A DNA stretch of 64,000 bases, from contig NZ_CANMMT010000008.1 of assembly GCF_947499065.1 (NCBI RefSeq), forward strand, positions 62,001-126,000, in the 5' to 3' direction. Below the pieces are notes generated by a model that worked only from the letters and a program-made list of their open reading frames with translations, was not told the origin of the DNA and did not search any database. Position numbers and translations under genes: made by a program. This stretch comes from an uncultured Tenacibaculum sp. GTDB taxonomy: Bacteria > Bacteroidota > Bacteroidia > Flavobacteriales > Flavobacteriaceae. This document shows, piece by piece, positions 31,653-40,521 of this stretch; the first letter of the stretch is position 1, and each line of letters opens with the position of its first letter.

Positions 31653-31661
31653 ATATAGCTT

Positions 31662-31692
31662 AAAAAAGCAACCTCAAATGAGATTGCTTTTT
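31662..31692 (-). terminator. Terminator after the 31712 lipoprotein gene
   Basis: AAAAGCAACCTC pairs with GAGATTGCTTTT (one mismatch) with A and T tracts on either side. Confidence 0.75.
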
Positions 31693-31711
31693 GGTTATAT
31701 TTAAAAAAGGA

Positions 31712-32509
31712 TTAAAATTTACTAAATATTCCTTTTTCTAAATTGATGGTTTTAGTTGGTGTATTAGTGCTTTTAGGAACACTATTAGCTATAGGTTGTA
31801 GCTTGTATGTTTTGTTGTCTTCAGTAAATACTAGTTTGTTTTCTGTTAATTCTACAATAGTAACAGAATTATCTCCTGTACAATTAGGTTCACCTTCCCA
31901 AGAATAACATAAAGAGTTTTCTTCTGCATTTTGCCATTTCCATTCGGCTAATCCACCTTGGTTAGATTGTGTTGGGTTTACTAATTCAACAAAATAAGTA
32001 CCAGCTTGAGAGAAAATAACGGTAAGTTCATATTTTGTACCCACTACATCTTCTCCATTAACTTCTGTCATTTTCCAAGTTCTACAGAATAAATCAGTAT
32101 TGGTAGAAGAACTGATTTTTTCAATCTTGGAAGAGCTAACTTCTATGCTTGTAGAGGTTTTGTTATCTACAATTGTAAAATCCATTTTAGTTCCATTAAT
32201 ACTTGAAATGATGATTTGACCAAAATCAATAAGATTAATGGTTTTGTCGTCAACAATTTCATACTGTCCTAAAAGAATATTTTTCTCATTTTTTTGAGAT
32301 TTACTTTTGTTAGCAGAAGCGCTTTTTACAATAATATAATTACCATCTTTATTAAACTCAAAAGATTTGTAATTACTGTTTTCAATTTCCCATTTAGAGC
32401 TAATTTCCTCTTTCTTGATTTTGGTAGATGGGATTTCATCGTTTGAATTACAAGATATTGTTACTAAGGTAAGGAATAACAATGTTGCAATTTTTCCAAT
32501 AGTTTTCAT
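31712..32509 (-). CDS. Lipoprotein with lipocalin-like domains
   Basis: A lipoprotein signal (LLFLTLVTISCNSND, Cys20) precedes two similar beta-rich halves. The first has KWEIENSNYKSFEFNKDGNYIIVK, the second CRTWKMTEVNGEDVVGTKYELTVIFSQAGTYFVEL, both of the lipocalin-like kind (W near the start, a KxGxY turn). Cysteines at LFC, LCYSW and NCTG may pair. It is a single-gene unit with its own promoter and terminator. Confidence 0.75.
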   Translation of the reverse strand: MKTIGKIATLLFLTLVTISCNSNDEIPSTKIKKEEISSKWEIENSNYKSFEFNKDGNYIIVKSASANKSKSQKNEKNILLGQYEIVDDKTINLIDFGQIIISSINGTKMDFTIVDNKTSTSIEVSSSKIEKISSSTNTDLFCRTWKMTEVNGEDVVGTKYELTVIFSQAGTYFVELVNPTQSNQGGLAEWKWQNAEENSLCYSWEGEPNCTGDNSVTIVELTENKLVFTEDNKTYKLQPIANSVPKSTNTPTKTINLEKGIFSKF

Positions 32510-32532
32510 AGTGTTAAATGTTTAATAATGAG

Positions 32533-32540
32533 CAAAAATA
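32533..32540 (-). promoter_or_regulatory. -7 promoter element for the 31712 lipoprotein
   Basis: TATTTTTG on the minus strand, 23 bp before the ATG at 32509. Confidence 0.55.
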
Positions 32541-32597
32541 AATTTATATCTGAAAAAATCAAAGAAGAGTTTTTTCTCTATTGGTTTTATGAAAAAT

Positions 32598-32626
32598 AAA
32601 AAGCCAATCTAAAAAGATTGGCTTTT
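32598..32626 (-). terminator. Terminator after pruA
   Basis: AAAAGCCAATCT pairs perfectly with AGATTGGCTTTT; it lies 25 bp past the stop at 32651. Confidence 0.85.
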
Positions 32627-32650
32627 AAAATATGATTAGAATTTTAAGTA

Positions 32651-34276
32651 TTATCCTAAGAAAGGGTACTTATAATCAGTTGGGCTAACGAAAGTTTCTT
32701 TAATTAAACGAACAGAAGTCCAACGTAATAAGTTTTGAGCAGAACCAGCTTTATCATTAGTTCCAGAAGCTCTAGCTCCTCCAAATGGTTGTTGTCCTAC
32801 TACGGCACCAGTTGGCTTATCGTTAATATAGAAATTACCAGCAGCATTTTCTAAAGCTTTAGATGCTTTTTCTACAATATATCTATCTGTAGAGAAAATA
32901 GCTCCAGTTAAAGCGTACTCAGTAGATTCATCAACTAATTTTAATGAAGCTTCCCATTCAGCATCTTCGTATACGTAAACAGTCATCACAGGACCGAATA
33001 ATTCAGTACACATAGTAGCATACTTTGGAGATTTACTTACAATTACTGTTGGCTCAATAAAGTATCCTACAGATTTATCATGACCACCACCAATAATGAT
33101 ATCAGCATCAGCATCTTCTTTAGCAGCATCAATATATTTAGCAATCTTATCGAAAGAACCTTCGTGAATTACTGCATTTACAAAATTAGATGGATCTTCT
33201 GGAGAACCCATTTTAATTTCACTAGTTTGAGCAACTAAATGCTTCTTAACATCTTCCCAAATAGAAGCAGGAATGTATGCACGAGAAGCTGCAGAACATT
33301 TCTGACCTTGGAATTCAAATGCTCCTCTAGTAATTGCTGTAGCAACTTGTAATGGACTAGCTGAGTTGTGCGCCCAGATAAAATCTTTACCTCCAGTTTC
33401 TCCAACAATTCTAGGGTATGTTTTATAGGTATGGATGTTGTTTCCTATTTGTTGCCATAAGTTTTTGAATACGTGCGTAGATCCTGTAAAGTGTAATCCA
33501 GAGAAATCAGGAGAAGCTAATACAGTATCAGTAATCATTACTGGGTCACCATATACAACGTTAATTACACCGTCAGGTAAACCAGCTTCTTTAAATAAGT
33601 CAACAATTACTTGAGCAGAATATGCTTGGTGATCAGATGGTTTCCAAACAACAACGTTCCCCATTAAAGCAGCAGCTGCAGGTAAGTTAGCAGCAATAGA
33701 TGTAAAGTTAAATGGAGTAATTGCATATACAAAACCTTCTAATGGTCTGTACTCAACTCTGTTCCAAATTCCAGGAGCAGAAGCAGGCTGATCTTTGAAA
33801 ATATCAGTCATGTACTCTACGTTGAAACGGAAAAAGTCAATCATTTCACAAGCAGCATCAATTTCTGCTTGGTGTACGTTTTTAGATTGAGCAATCATAG
33901 TAGCAGCGTTCATTTTTGCTCTATAAGGACCCGCTAATAATTCAGCAGCCTTTAAAAAGATAGAAGCACGCTCCATCCAGCTAACACTAGACCAAGCTTC
34001 TCTAGCAGCTAAAGCTGTAGAAATTGCAGTGTCTACATGAGATTTATCTGCTGTGTGGTACTGACCAACTACATGCTTATGATCATGTGGAGGCGTAATA
34101 TTTTTAGTGTTTCCAGTTCTAACTTCTTCACCGTTAATGTGCATTGGTACATCAATGTTGCTATTGTACATTGCTTTGTAAGTAGCCAATAATTCTTCTC
34201 TTTCAGGAGAGCCAGGAGCGTATCCTTTTACAGGTTCATTTACTGCTTTAGGAACATTAAAAAATCCTCTTGCCAT
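32651..34276 (-). CDS. pruA: L-glutamate gamma-semialdehyde (1-pyrroline-5-carboxylate) dehydrogenase
   Basis: This is an aldehyde dehydrogenase of the P5C dehydrogenase type, oxidising glutamate semialdehyde to glutamate with NAD+ in proline catabolism. Key residues are visible: the catalytic Glu in VGETGGKDF, the catalytic Cys in FQGQKCSAASR, and the family-specific N-terminus YAPGSPEREELLATY. The 541-residue length matches the stand-alone enzyme. No proline dehydrogenase is adjacent. The 5' leader from the -7 element is about 130 bp. Confidence 0.95.
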   Translation of the reverse strand: MARGFFNVPKAVNEPVKGYAPGSPEREELLATYKAMYNSNIDVPMHINGEEVRTGNTKNITPPHDHKHVVGQYHTADKSHVDTAISTALAAREAWSSVSWMERASIFLKAAELLAGPYRAKMNAATMIAQSKNVHQAEIDAACEMIDFFRFNVEYMTDIFKDQPASAPGIWNRVEYRPLEGFVYAITPFNFTSIAANLPAAAALMGNVVVWKPSDHQAYSAQVIVDLFKEAGLPDGVINVVYGDPVMITDTVLASPDFSGLHFTGSTHVFKNLWQQIGNNIHTYKTYPRIVGETGGKDFIWAHNSASPLQVATAITRGAFEFQGQKCSAASRAYIPASIWEDVKKHLVAQTSEIKMGSPEDPSNFVNAVIHEGSFDKIAKYIDAAKEDADADIIIGGGHDKSVGYFIEPTVIVSKSPKYATMCTELFGPVMTVYVYEDAEWEASLKLVDESTEYALTGAIFSTDRYIVEKASKALENAAGNFYINDKPTGAVVGQQPFGGARASGTNDKAGSAQNLLRWTSVRLIKETFVSPTDYKYPFLG

Positions 34277-34404
34277 TTTTATTATGTTGTTTGTATGTTT
34301 AAAAATATTTTTCTCAAAAAAGCAAAAAACAAAATCTAATACTATTAATTTGCAAAGACTAAGTAGTTTACATTTTCAAACAATCTTTAGATTGATTCGA
34401 GGGA

Positions 34405-34412
34405 CAAAGTTA
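34405..34412 (-). promoter_or_regulatory. -7 promoter element for pruA
   Basis: TAACTTTG on the minus strand matches TAnnTTTG, 128 bp before the start at 34276, implying a long leader. Confidence 0.45.
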
Positions 34413-34474
34413 ACACTTATTTTTAGTAATAACTAAGTAGTTTTTACGTCTTAATTTACCAAAAGAGATACTAT

Positions 34475-35161
34475 ATGTGCACGGTAACTTATTTACCTTT
34501 AGGAAATAATGATTTTATATTAACGTCTAATAGAGATGAAGATCCTAAACGAAGAACAATACCACCTAAAGAATACAATGAAGATGGTGTAAAATTAAAG
34601 TACCCAAAAGACGAATTAGCAGGTGGTACTTGGATTGGTTTGTCTGAAAAAAACAGATTGATTTGTCTGTTAAATGGTGGTTTTACAAAGCATGTAAGAG
34701 CTGCTTCGTATAAAATGAGTAGAGGGATTATAGTTAAAGAGTTATTGAAAGTAAATAATCCTGTAGAAATTATTAATCAGTTCGATTTTAATGGAATTGA
34801 ACCTTTTACTATTGTACTTGTTGATTGGGAAAAAACGTTAAATGCCTATGAGTTGGTTTGGGATGGTGAAGAAAAGCATTTTCAAGAACTAGGTAATCAA
34901 CCTAAAATCTGGTCATCATCTACTTTGTATGACGAGGAGATGAAACAATTACGTAAAGACTGGTTTGCCGATTGGTTAAAAGAGAATATTGAGATTTCTC
35001 AAAATAATATAGTAGCATTTCATCAAGATGATACTAGAGGAGAGAAAGGAATTTCTTTAAAAATGAAACGTTCAAGGGTTGAGACAGTTAGTACAACTTC
35101 AGTGAAAAAAGAAAAGAACCATGTAACCATGGATTATTACGTAGTTGACGAAAATATATAG
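34475..35161 (+). CDS. NRDE (TANGO2-like) family protein
   Basis: It begins MCTVTYLPLGNNDFILTSNRDED, which is the family signature: Cys2 as potential N-terminal nucleophile and the NRDE motif. LAGGTWIGLSEKNRLICLLNGGF follows. At 228 aa it is complete. Members have an Ntn-hydrolase-like fold; the TANGO2 relative is linked to haem trafficking, but the bacterial role is unknown. It is a single gene, divergent from pruA. Confidence 0.88.
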   Translation: MCTVTYLPLGNNDFILTSNRDEDPKRRTIPPKEYNEDGVKLKYPKDELAGGTWIGLSEKNRLICLLNGGFTKHVRAASYKMSRGIIVKELLKVNNPVEIINQFDFNGIEPFTIVLVDWEKTLNAYELVWDGEEKHFQELGNQPKIWSSSTLYDEEMKQLRKDWFADWLKENIEISQNNIVAFHQDDTRGEKGISLKMKRSRVETVSTTSVKKEKNHVTMDYYVVDENI

Positions 35162-35195
35162 CTTAAAATAATTATTAGAAAATTGTAGTTTTTAG

Positions 35196-35203
35196 TACTT
35201 TCG
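35196..35203 (+). promoter_or_regulatory. -7-like promoter element of the 35.2-38.9 kb operon
   Basis: TACTTTCG differs from TAnnTTTG at one position and lies 12 bp before the ATG at 35216. Confidence 0.45.
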
Positions 35204-35215
35204 CAAAAAAAAGTT

Positions 35216-35887
35216 ATGTGTAAAAAACAGCTGTTCGTGGTAACTACAATGATTCTTTTTTTGTTTACCAGTTGTTTTGAATTTGTTGAAGAAATAAGTT
35301 TTAATAAAGACGGGTCGGGTAGTGCTACCTTTACCTTAAATTTAAGTAAGAATAAAACCAAACTAGCCTCAATAATGTTATTAGATAGCGTTAATGGTTA
35401 TAAGGTTCCTTCTAAAAGTACTATCAGAAAAAAAGTTGCTGAGGTTGTTCAGAAAATAAAGAGAACTAAAGGAGTACATAATGTAAATAGTACGTTAGAT
35501 TTGGATGAGTTTATACTCGCTATTTCATGTGATTTTGATAATGTTGAAGCTATAAACAATGTATTAGTAGCTTTTAGTTCTAAAAAACAAGCGCAAGCTA
35601 TAAAGAAACAGCAGCACTTTACTTACAATAAAAAGAGTAAAACATTTGTTCGCAGTCATCATTTTGATATTGGAAGAGAATTTCAAAAAACCAAAATGAA
35701 AGATCGAAAAGTTTTCGAAACAGCTACGTATACAGGTGTATATCGTTTTGATGATTTAGTACAGTCAAGTGCCAATAAACAATCAAAGATTTCAAAAAGT
35801 AAAAAAGCAGTTATGTTACGAGTAAAGGCTCAAGACATAATAACCAATAAATACTCAATCAAAAATAAAATTCAACTACAGAACTAA
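35216..35887 (+). CDS. Lipoprotein, first gene of an exported-protein operon
   Basis: The lipoprotein signal is LFLFTSCFEF (Cys20). Next comes EEISFNKDGSGSATFTLNLSKNK, a beta-hairpin pattern typical of flavobacterial envelope lipoproteins. The remaining 170 residues are basic with no named domain. The next gene starts after 4 bp and the third 4 bp after that, so this is a tight operon. It is likely outer-membrane or periplasmic and works with the two exported partners; function unknown. Confidence 0.75.
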   Translation: MCKKQLFVVTTMILFLFTSCFEFVEEISFNKDGSGSATFTLNLSKNKTKLASIMLLDSVNGYKVPSKSTIRKKVAEVVQKIKRTKGVHNVNSTLDLDEFILAISCDFDNVEAINNVLVAFSSKKQAQAIKKQQHFTYNKKSKTFVRSHHFDIGREFQKTKMKDRKVFETATYTGVYRFDDLVQSSANKQSKISKSKKAVMLRVKAQDIITNKYSIKNKIQLQN

Positions 35888-35891
35888 AGTT

Positions 35892-37604
35892 ATGATAAGA
35901 AAAATAATCACAGCATTATTATTAGTAAACACATTTGTTGTTTTACAAGCTCAAAAACTAGAAACCAAAATACCTAATAACGCAGATGTTGTTATCGCAG
36001 CAAACGCAGATAATCTGTTTAGTTTGATAGATGTTTCGGATATTGATAGTAGTTTTTTAGGAAAAGGAGCATTAAGAGGAGCAAATAAAAAAGCAAAAGT
36101 TAACTCGGTAAGTGATTTAGGAGTTGATATCAAGTCAAATTCATATTACTTTTTCAAGAATACAGATAGTATATCTTATCATACTATTTTGGTTGAGTTA
36201 ACAGATAAAGCACAGTATGAAGCTACTTTAAAGGAAAGACAACAGAAAAAAATTAAAAGAGAAAAAGGTTATAGCTATATAGAAGGCTATAGTAGCTTAA
36301 CTATTTGGAATGATAATATACTTGCTGTTGTTAATGGGAGTAAATCGTATAGTTATTTTAAAGAGCACAAAGAGCGTTTTAATAAATTAAAAAAAGAAGG
36401 AGAGTCGAGATATTCTTTTAAAAAGAGAATTGTTAAGTCATGGATTAAAGAAGAGGCATTAAAGACTTTAAATAGTAGTCCATCTAATTCAATCGCAACC
36501 AATAAGAATTTCCAAAAAGGGAAGAAAAAGAATGCGTCAGCAACATTGTGGGTTCGTAACTATGGAATGTTTATGTCTAGCTTTATTCAAGAGTTTGGGA
36601 AAAAAATGCGTTCAACAATGTCGTACTTAATGCCTTCAAAAGGTAAAAACATTTACGGAGTTGAAGAGGTAACTGCTAATTTGTTTTTTGAGAAAGCAAA
36701 CATCCGAGTTTTATTAGAAATGTCGGTTAGCGATTACATGAAAAAATCTTTCAAAAAGATTTATAACAAAAGAATGAATTCAGCCCTTGTAAATAGCTTT
36801 GATCATGAAAAAGCATTGGCATTTTGGAGTATGTCTATTAATACAGAAGAAATGCTTGTACAGTATCCTGTAATGATGAATAATTTATACGGGTCTATTT
36901 TGCCAAAGTTTAAGCAAGAGTTTGAAATAGTTGGTGATGTATTATCATTAGTTATTGATGAGGAAGCTATTGCGAAATTGGTAACTGGTGATGCACTATT
37001 TGTATTAAATGAGTTTGGAAAAAAAGAAGTAGAGTATACAAAGTATGAATATGATGAGGATTATAAGCGTAAAGAGGTAACAAAGACAAAAGAAACTTTA
37101 GTTCCAGATTTTACTATTATGATAGGTTCTGAAGAAAAAGAATTGTTAACTAAAGTATTTAAGTTAGGAGAAAAATATAAAGCTGTTAAAGAAACAAACA
37201 ACGTTTATGAGTTAATCTTAAAAGAAGCGAAATTACCGTTTGGTTTTTATGCGGTAGTTAAAAATGGAGTTTTATATTTTACTACTTCAAAAGCAAATGC
37301 TATAAGCATAGAGTCTGGTAAAACTAATTTTGCTAATAAAAAGCATAATAAACTTATAAGAAATAATTCTACCGTGTTATTTGCAGATGTAAACAAAATA
37401 ATAAACAAATTGCCTACAGAATGGTTTGGGAAAACTGAAGATAAAATGGCTAGTTTATCTAATGAACATATTGAGAATCTTAATTTTACAGTTTCGAGAA
37501 TGAAAGGGAATAAAATTTCATCAGAATTAAGATTGAATACAAAAGGTAAAGAAGAAAATACATTAAAGCTATTATTTAGATTAATAGATAATATGGCTAA
37601 ATAA
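35892..37604 (+). CDS. Exported DUF4836-like protein
   Basis: A signal peptide (about 1-20, LLLVNTFVVLQAQ) is followed by KIPNNADVVIAANADNLFSLI, the opening pattern of DUF4836-like proteins of Bacteroidota. The 570-residue sequence is lysine-rich with no catalytic motif. A segment near residue 395 (KYEYDEDYKRKE … VPDFTIMIGSEE) is repeated in diverged form in the next protein (TYEYDDDFNKVE … FPVVCLKIGGS), so the two are paralogues. The role is unknown. Confidence 0.75.
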   Translation: MIRKIITALLLVNTFVVLQAQKLETKIPNNADVVIAANADNLFSLIDVSDIDSSFLGKGALRGANKKAKVNSVSDLGVDIKSNSYYFFKNTDSISYHTILVELTDKAQYEATLKERQQKKIKREKGYSYIEGYSSLTIWNDNILAVVNGSKSYSYFKEHKERFNKLKKEGESRYSFKKRIVKSWIKEEALKTLNSSPSNSIATNKNFQKGKKKNASATLWVRNYGMFMSSFIQEFGKKMRSTMSYLMPSKGKNIYGVEEVTANLFFEKANIRVLLEMSVSDYMKKSFKKIYNKRMNSALVNSFDHEKALAFWSMSINTEEMLVQYPVMMNNLYGSILPKFKQEFEIVGDVLSLVIDEEAIAKLVTGDALFVLNEFGKKEVEYTKYEYDEDYKRKEVTKTKETLVPDFTIMIGSEEKELLTKVFKLGEKYKAVKETNNVYELILKEAKLPFGFYAVVKNGVLYFTTSKANAISIESGKTNFANKKHNKLIRNNSTVLFADVNKIINKLPTEWFGKTEDKMASLSNEHIENLNFTVSRMKGNKISSELRLNTKGKEENTLKLLFRLIDNMAK

Positions 37605-37608
37605 GCAG

Positions 37609-38943
37609 ATGATAAAAAAGATAGGATTTTCTATTTTACTTATACTAAGTATCATATTTACAGTTGGATTTTTTAGGTATAATCCAACTGTAAATTTATC
37701 TAACATAATACCTACTTCGGCAGAAGCCATTATAAGAATTAACTTACGTGAAGCTGAATATAACGTTGTAAAAGATGTTGTGCTTCATCCATTATCATAT
37801 ATTGATTTTGAAGGAAGTTCAAAGTCAGGTTCTGAGAAAAGAATTTCTTTATTTGATCAAATAGAGATTCCTGATAATGTGTTTTTCTATACGAATTCAA
37901 CTGTTTTAAAAGATTTATGGGTTAGCAGTTCTCTAGAAATAAAAAACAGAGCTAATCTTGTACGTTTTTTAAAGAAAGAAGGGAAGCAGATAGAGTATAA
38001 AAGCAATATTGATTGTTTTATCTACAAGAAGTTTCTTTTTCTTTTGAAGGAAAACAAACTTAGTGTTGTTTATAGTTTAAATGAAATAACTAATCTAAAT
38101 CAGATTTTAACTACAGTTTTTGAAGGAGTAACCTATTTAAAAGAGAATGATGTAAAGCTTTTGAAGCTAAAAAATAGTAGTGGAGTTATTGCTTTTCAAA
38201 GTAAAGAGTTTGGTTTTTTTGAACTTGAAAAAGATCAAGAAAAATTGATTTTAAAAGGAGAGTTGAATGAGGGGAATAATCCTTTTTTAGCATACGATTC
38301 TCAAGAATTAAAAGAAGGAATTGCTTCTTTTTCGGGAAGGATAAATAAAGAGTTTCTTTTTTCTTTTATGAATACAAAGAAAAAAGAAAAGTTTAAGAAA
38401 TTAACAAATCTGTCTTTAGATTCACTCAACAATTATTGGAATGGAGAAATAAATTTTTGTTTAGATTCTTTTCAAAGTAAAAACGATACCATTATTACCT
38501 ATGAATATGATGATGATTTTAATAAGGTAGAAAAAAAATCAATTCATAAAAGTTTATTTCCTGTAGTGTGTCTTAAGATTGGAGGGAGTAACGTTTTTAA
38601 GTATTTGTATGAGAGTAAAGGAATTCAAAATGTAGAAGGAGAAGAGTTGTTGGTGTTAAACCCACTTTTTAAAACTTACGTTAATAATGAGGAGGGTGAG
38701 TTGCAGTTGTCTTCAACTCGTGATAATGTTTATGATTCTAGACTTAACAAAAAGAATAAGTTTTCAATGACTTTTAATATAAAGAGTCATTTAGAAGAAA
38801 ACAGAGGTATTTATACGTTATCTAATAAATATTTAAAACAGGTACAAAAAATTAAAGCTACGGTTAATAACGATAATCAGCTAGAGTTGATTATTTCTTT
38901 AAAAAACACTTCATTAAAATCAATTTATCAAGAGTTGAAATAA
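37609..38943 (+). CDS. Exported or membrane-anchored paralogue of the preceding protein
   Basis: An N-terminal span (about 4-22, IGFSILLILSIIFTVGFF) leads into NIIPTSAEAIIRINLREAEYNVV, matching the position of IPNNADVVIAANADN in the 570-aa protein. The shared YEYDDDF segment confirms kinship. It is 444 aa, ends in a serine/lysine-rich strand region and has no enzymatic motif. Being 4 bp downstream, it is co-translated. The three genes probably form one envelope complex (inferred). Confidence 0.7.
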   Translation: MIKKIGFSILLILSIIFTVGFFRYNPTVNLSNIIPTSAEAIIRINLREAEYNVVKDVVLHPLSYIDFEGSSKSGSEKRISLFDQIEIPDNVFFYTNSTVLKDLWVSSSLEIKNRANLVRFLKKEGKQIEYKSNIDCFIYKKFLFLLKENKLSVVYSLNEITNLNQILTTVFEGVTYLKENDVKLLKLKNSSGVIAFQSKEFGFFELEKDQEKLILKGELNEGNNPFLAYDSQELKEGIASFSGRINKEFLFSFMNTKKKEKFKKLTNLSLDSLNNYWNGEINFCLDSFQSKNDTIITYEYDDDFNKVEKKSIHKSLFPVVCLKIGGSNVFKYLYESKGIQNVEGEELLVLNPLFKTYVNNEEGELQLSSTRDNVYDSRLNKKNKFSMTFNIKSHLEENRGIYTLSNKYLKQVQKIKATVNNDNQLELIISLKNTSLKSIYQELK

Positions 38944-38982
38944 AGCTAAAGTTTTATTTGGTTCTAGATAAATACTAACTTC

Positions 38983-40083
38983 TTAGATTAAGGCAAAGGA
39001 TGCTGTTCCTACAAGAACTACCCCTATGGTAGCTAAGAATAAGTATACCATATTTATTAAAGAAAACTTTACAAAGGTTTTGAAATAGCCTTGTTTGTAA
39101 AAACTTTTCATAGCTATAAATAGATATAGTAAGAAAAGAAGGGTAAATATACCTTCATTAGCTGTTTTTGTAAAGAAATCTAAGATAATGTATAGTGTAA
39201 TTAACAGAAAGAAAACTGTTTGGGTATGAAATACAAATATTAAATGCTCTACATAGGTATATCTTCTTCTTAAGTAAAATATTTTTAGGAAAAACGTAAA
39301 AATAGGTAGTAAAATAAATAGAGAAATAGAACCATAAGAAAGCATTTGATTTAAGAATTGCTCTCTCATTTCTTTTTTGTCTACGAAACTATTTGCTACT
39401 TCAGCTCTACTGTAAAAAAACCTGTTTAGAAAAGTTTTTTCGTATTTTAAGCTATCTAATGCATCATCAATATTAGCATCAGGATATTTACGGTTGTACA
39501 CAATAAAATCGTCTAATCTAGTACCCCCACCAAAAGAAATTTTGCCAGGTATTTTACTATTTATAGAATCGTTAGCTTTTTTGTTTACCTCGTCTAGAAT
39601 AGTTTTTTTAGTGATAGAATCTAGAGGGATTCTTTCTAGTCTTTTATTAGTTTCATTTCTTAGAGAATCAATATTAATGTCTTTTGGGATATCTGCCATT
39701 AAAGAAGTATCCTTCTTAATATTTCCTTTACTGAAATCTTGAAATTTATTGTAACTAGAAACTAAACCAAAAATTAAAAAGAAAATAATTGAAGTAGTTA
39801 TATAAAAACGAAAAGGGTTAACGTATCGGGTACGTTTCCCTTCTATATAATCTCTAGAAACTTTACCGGGTCTAATAAGTAGCGGAATTAAAGTTTTCCA
39901 AAATTTGGCATCCCAAGAAATAAAACCAGCAAAAACTTCGCGAACAAAGCTTCTTAGAGTGATTCTTTTTCCTTTGTTTTTTTGGCCACATTCAGGGCAA
40001 AATTTTTCATTTTGAATAAAAGGATGTCCACAATTTAAGCAATTAGGGTCTTTTATAATTGCTACTTTATTTTTTTTACCCAT
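38983..40083 (-). CDS. DUF3667 membrane protein with zinc ribbon
   Basis: The N-terminus is a zinc ribbon, CLNCGHPFIQNEKFCPECGQ, followed by the DUF3667 signature (ITLRSFVREVFAGF, RPGKVSRDYIEGKRTRYVNPFRFYIT). Five or so spans follow (about 90-110, 250-272, 278-300, 305-325, 340-362) around a large soluble loop (about 115-230). The start codon overlaps the apaG stop (TAATG), so translation is coupled. Function unknown. Confidence 0.88.
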   Translation of the reverse strand: MGKKNKVAIIKDPNCLNCGHPFIQNEKFCPECGQKNKGKRITLRSFVREVFAGFISWDAKFWKTLIPLLIRPGKVSRDYIEGKRTRYVNPFRFYITTSIIFFLIFGLVSSYNKFQDFSKGNIKKDTSLMADIPKDINIDSLRNETNKRLERIPLDSITKKTILDEVNKKANDSINSKIPGKISFGGGTRLDDFIVYNRKYPDANIDDALDSLKYEKTFLNRFFYSRAEVANSFVDKKEMREQFLNQMLSYGSISLFILLPIFTFFLKIFYLRRRYTYVEHLIFVFHTQTVFFLLITLYIILDFFTKTANEGIFTLLFLLYLFIAMKSFYKQGYFKTFVKFSLINMVYLFLATIGVVLVGTASFALI

Positions 40084-40469
40084 TAGTTTAAAGTAGGAGT
40101 CGTCGTTAGTTGAAATGTTGGTATCGTCACAAGAAATTCTTCTGAAGTTTCAAAGTTAATCATTTTATAATTCCCTTTCATAGCTCCAAGAGAAGAAAGT
40201 AAAAAACAATTAGATTTGTAACTGTAAGACTCGTTAGGTTTTAAAGTAGGAGTTTCTCCAACAACTCCTCTTCCTTCAACATATTCAACATTGCTTAAGG
40301 CATCAAAAATAGTCCAAAAACGACCTAGAAGCTTTACAGTGTCTTTCGAAGTGTTTTCGATAGATATGTAATAGCTAAAAGCATTTCGGAACCGATTTGC
40401 ATGATAAATCGGGCCATTGAATGTTGTTTTAACAGATATTTTTATCCCCCTAGTTATTTGCTGAAACAT
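40083..40469 (-). CDS. apaG: ApaG family protein
   Basis: The 128-aa single-domain protein has an immunoglobulin-like fold: TRGIKISVKTTFNG, FSYYISIENTSKDTVKLLGRFW, and the glycine-rich GRGVVGETPTLKPNESYSYKS then GAMKGNYKMI. ApaG was linked to Co2+ tolerance and Mg2+ efflux in enterics; its biochemical role is not settled. It is the first gene of a pair with DUF3667. Confidence 0.92.
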   Translation of the reverse strand: MFQQITRGIKISVKTTFNGPIYHANRFRNAFSYYISIENTSKDTVKLLGRFWTIFDALSNVEYVEGRGVVGETPTLKPNESYSYKSNCFLLSSLGAMKGNYKMINFETSEEFLVTIPTFQLTTTPTLN

Positions 40470-40521
40470 AGTATAAATATAAGGTTTTTTTAAGTCTTAA
40501 GTCGTTTAAGACACTTGCAAA

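Larger units (their letters stand above)
13076..31660 (-). other. Accessory gene array (25 co-oriented genes with repeated intergenic elements)
   Basis: Between the YceI-like gene and the lipoprotein at 31712, all 25 recognised genes lie on the minus strand and most are 90-190 codons. At least a dozen of the gaps carry the same diverged element. Its plus-strand consensus runs from AACTTGTTTATATG through TGTTCCTGTTATTTACCTAA to a partially complementary TTTAGGTG. On the far side of several gaps, next to the upstream gene's stop, a TATAnACATTGTTA-like arm is complementary to the first arm. Single-orientation small genes, each with one inverted-arm recombination-like site, resemble an integron cassette cluster lacking an integrase; that interpretation is inferred. 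No integrase, transposase or phage gene is in the window. Confidence 0.55.

Noticed and set aside
13076-31660. Prophage or ICE
   Set aside because: No integrase, terminase, capsid, relaxase or conjugation gene; the genes are separate small units with repeats.
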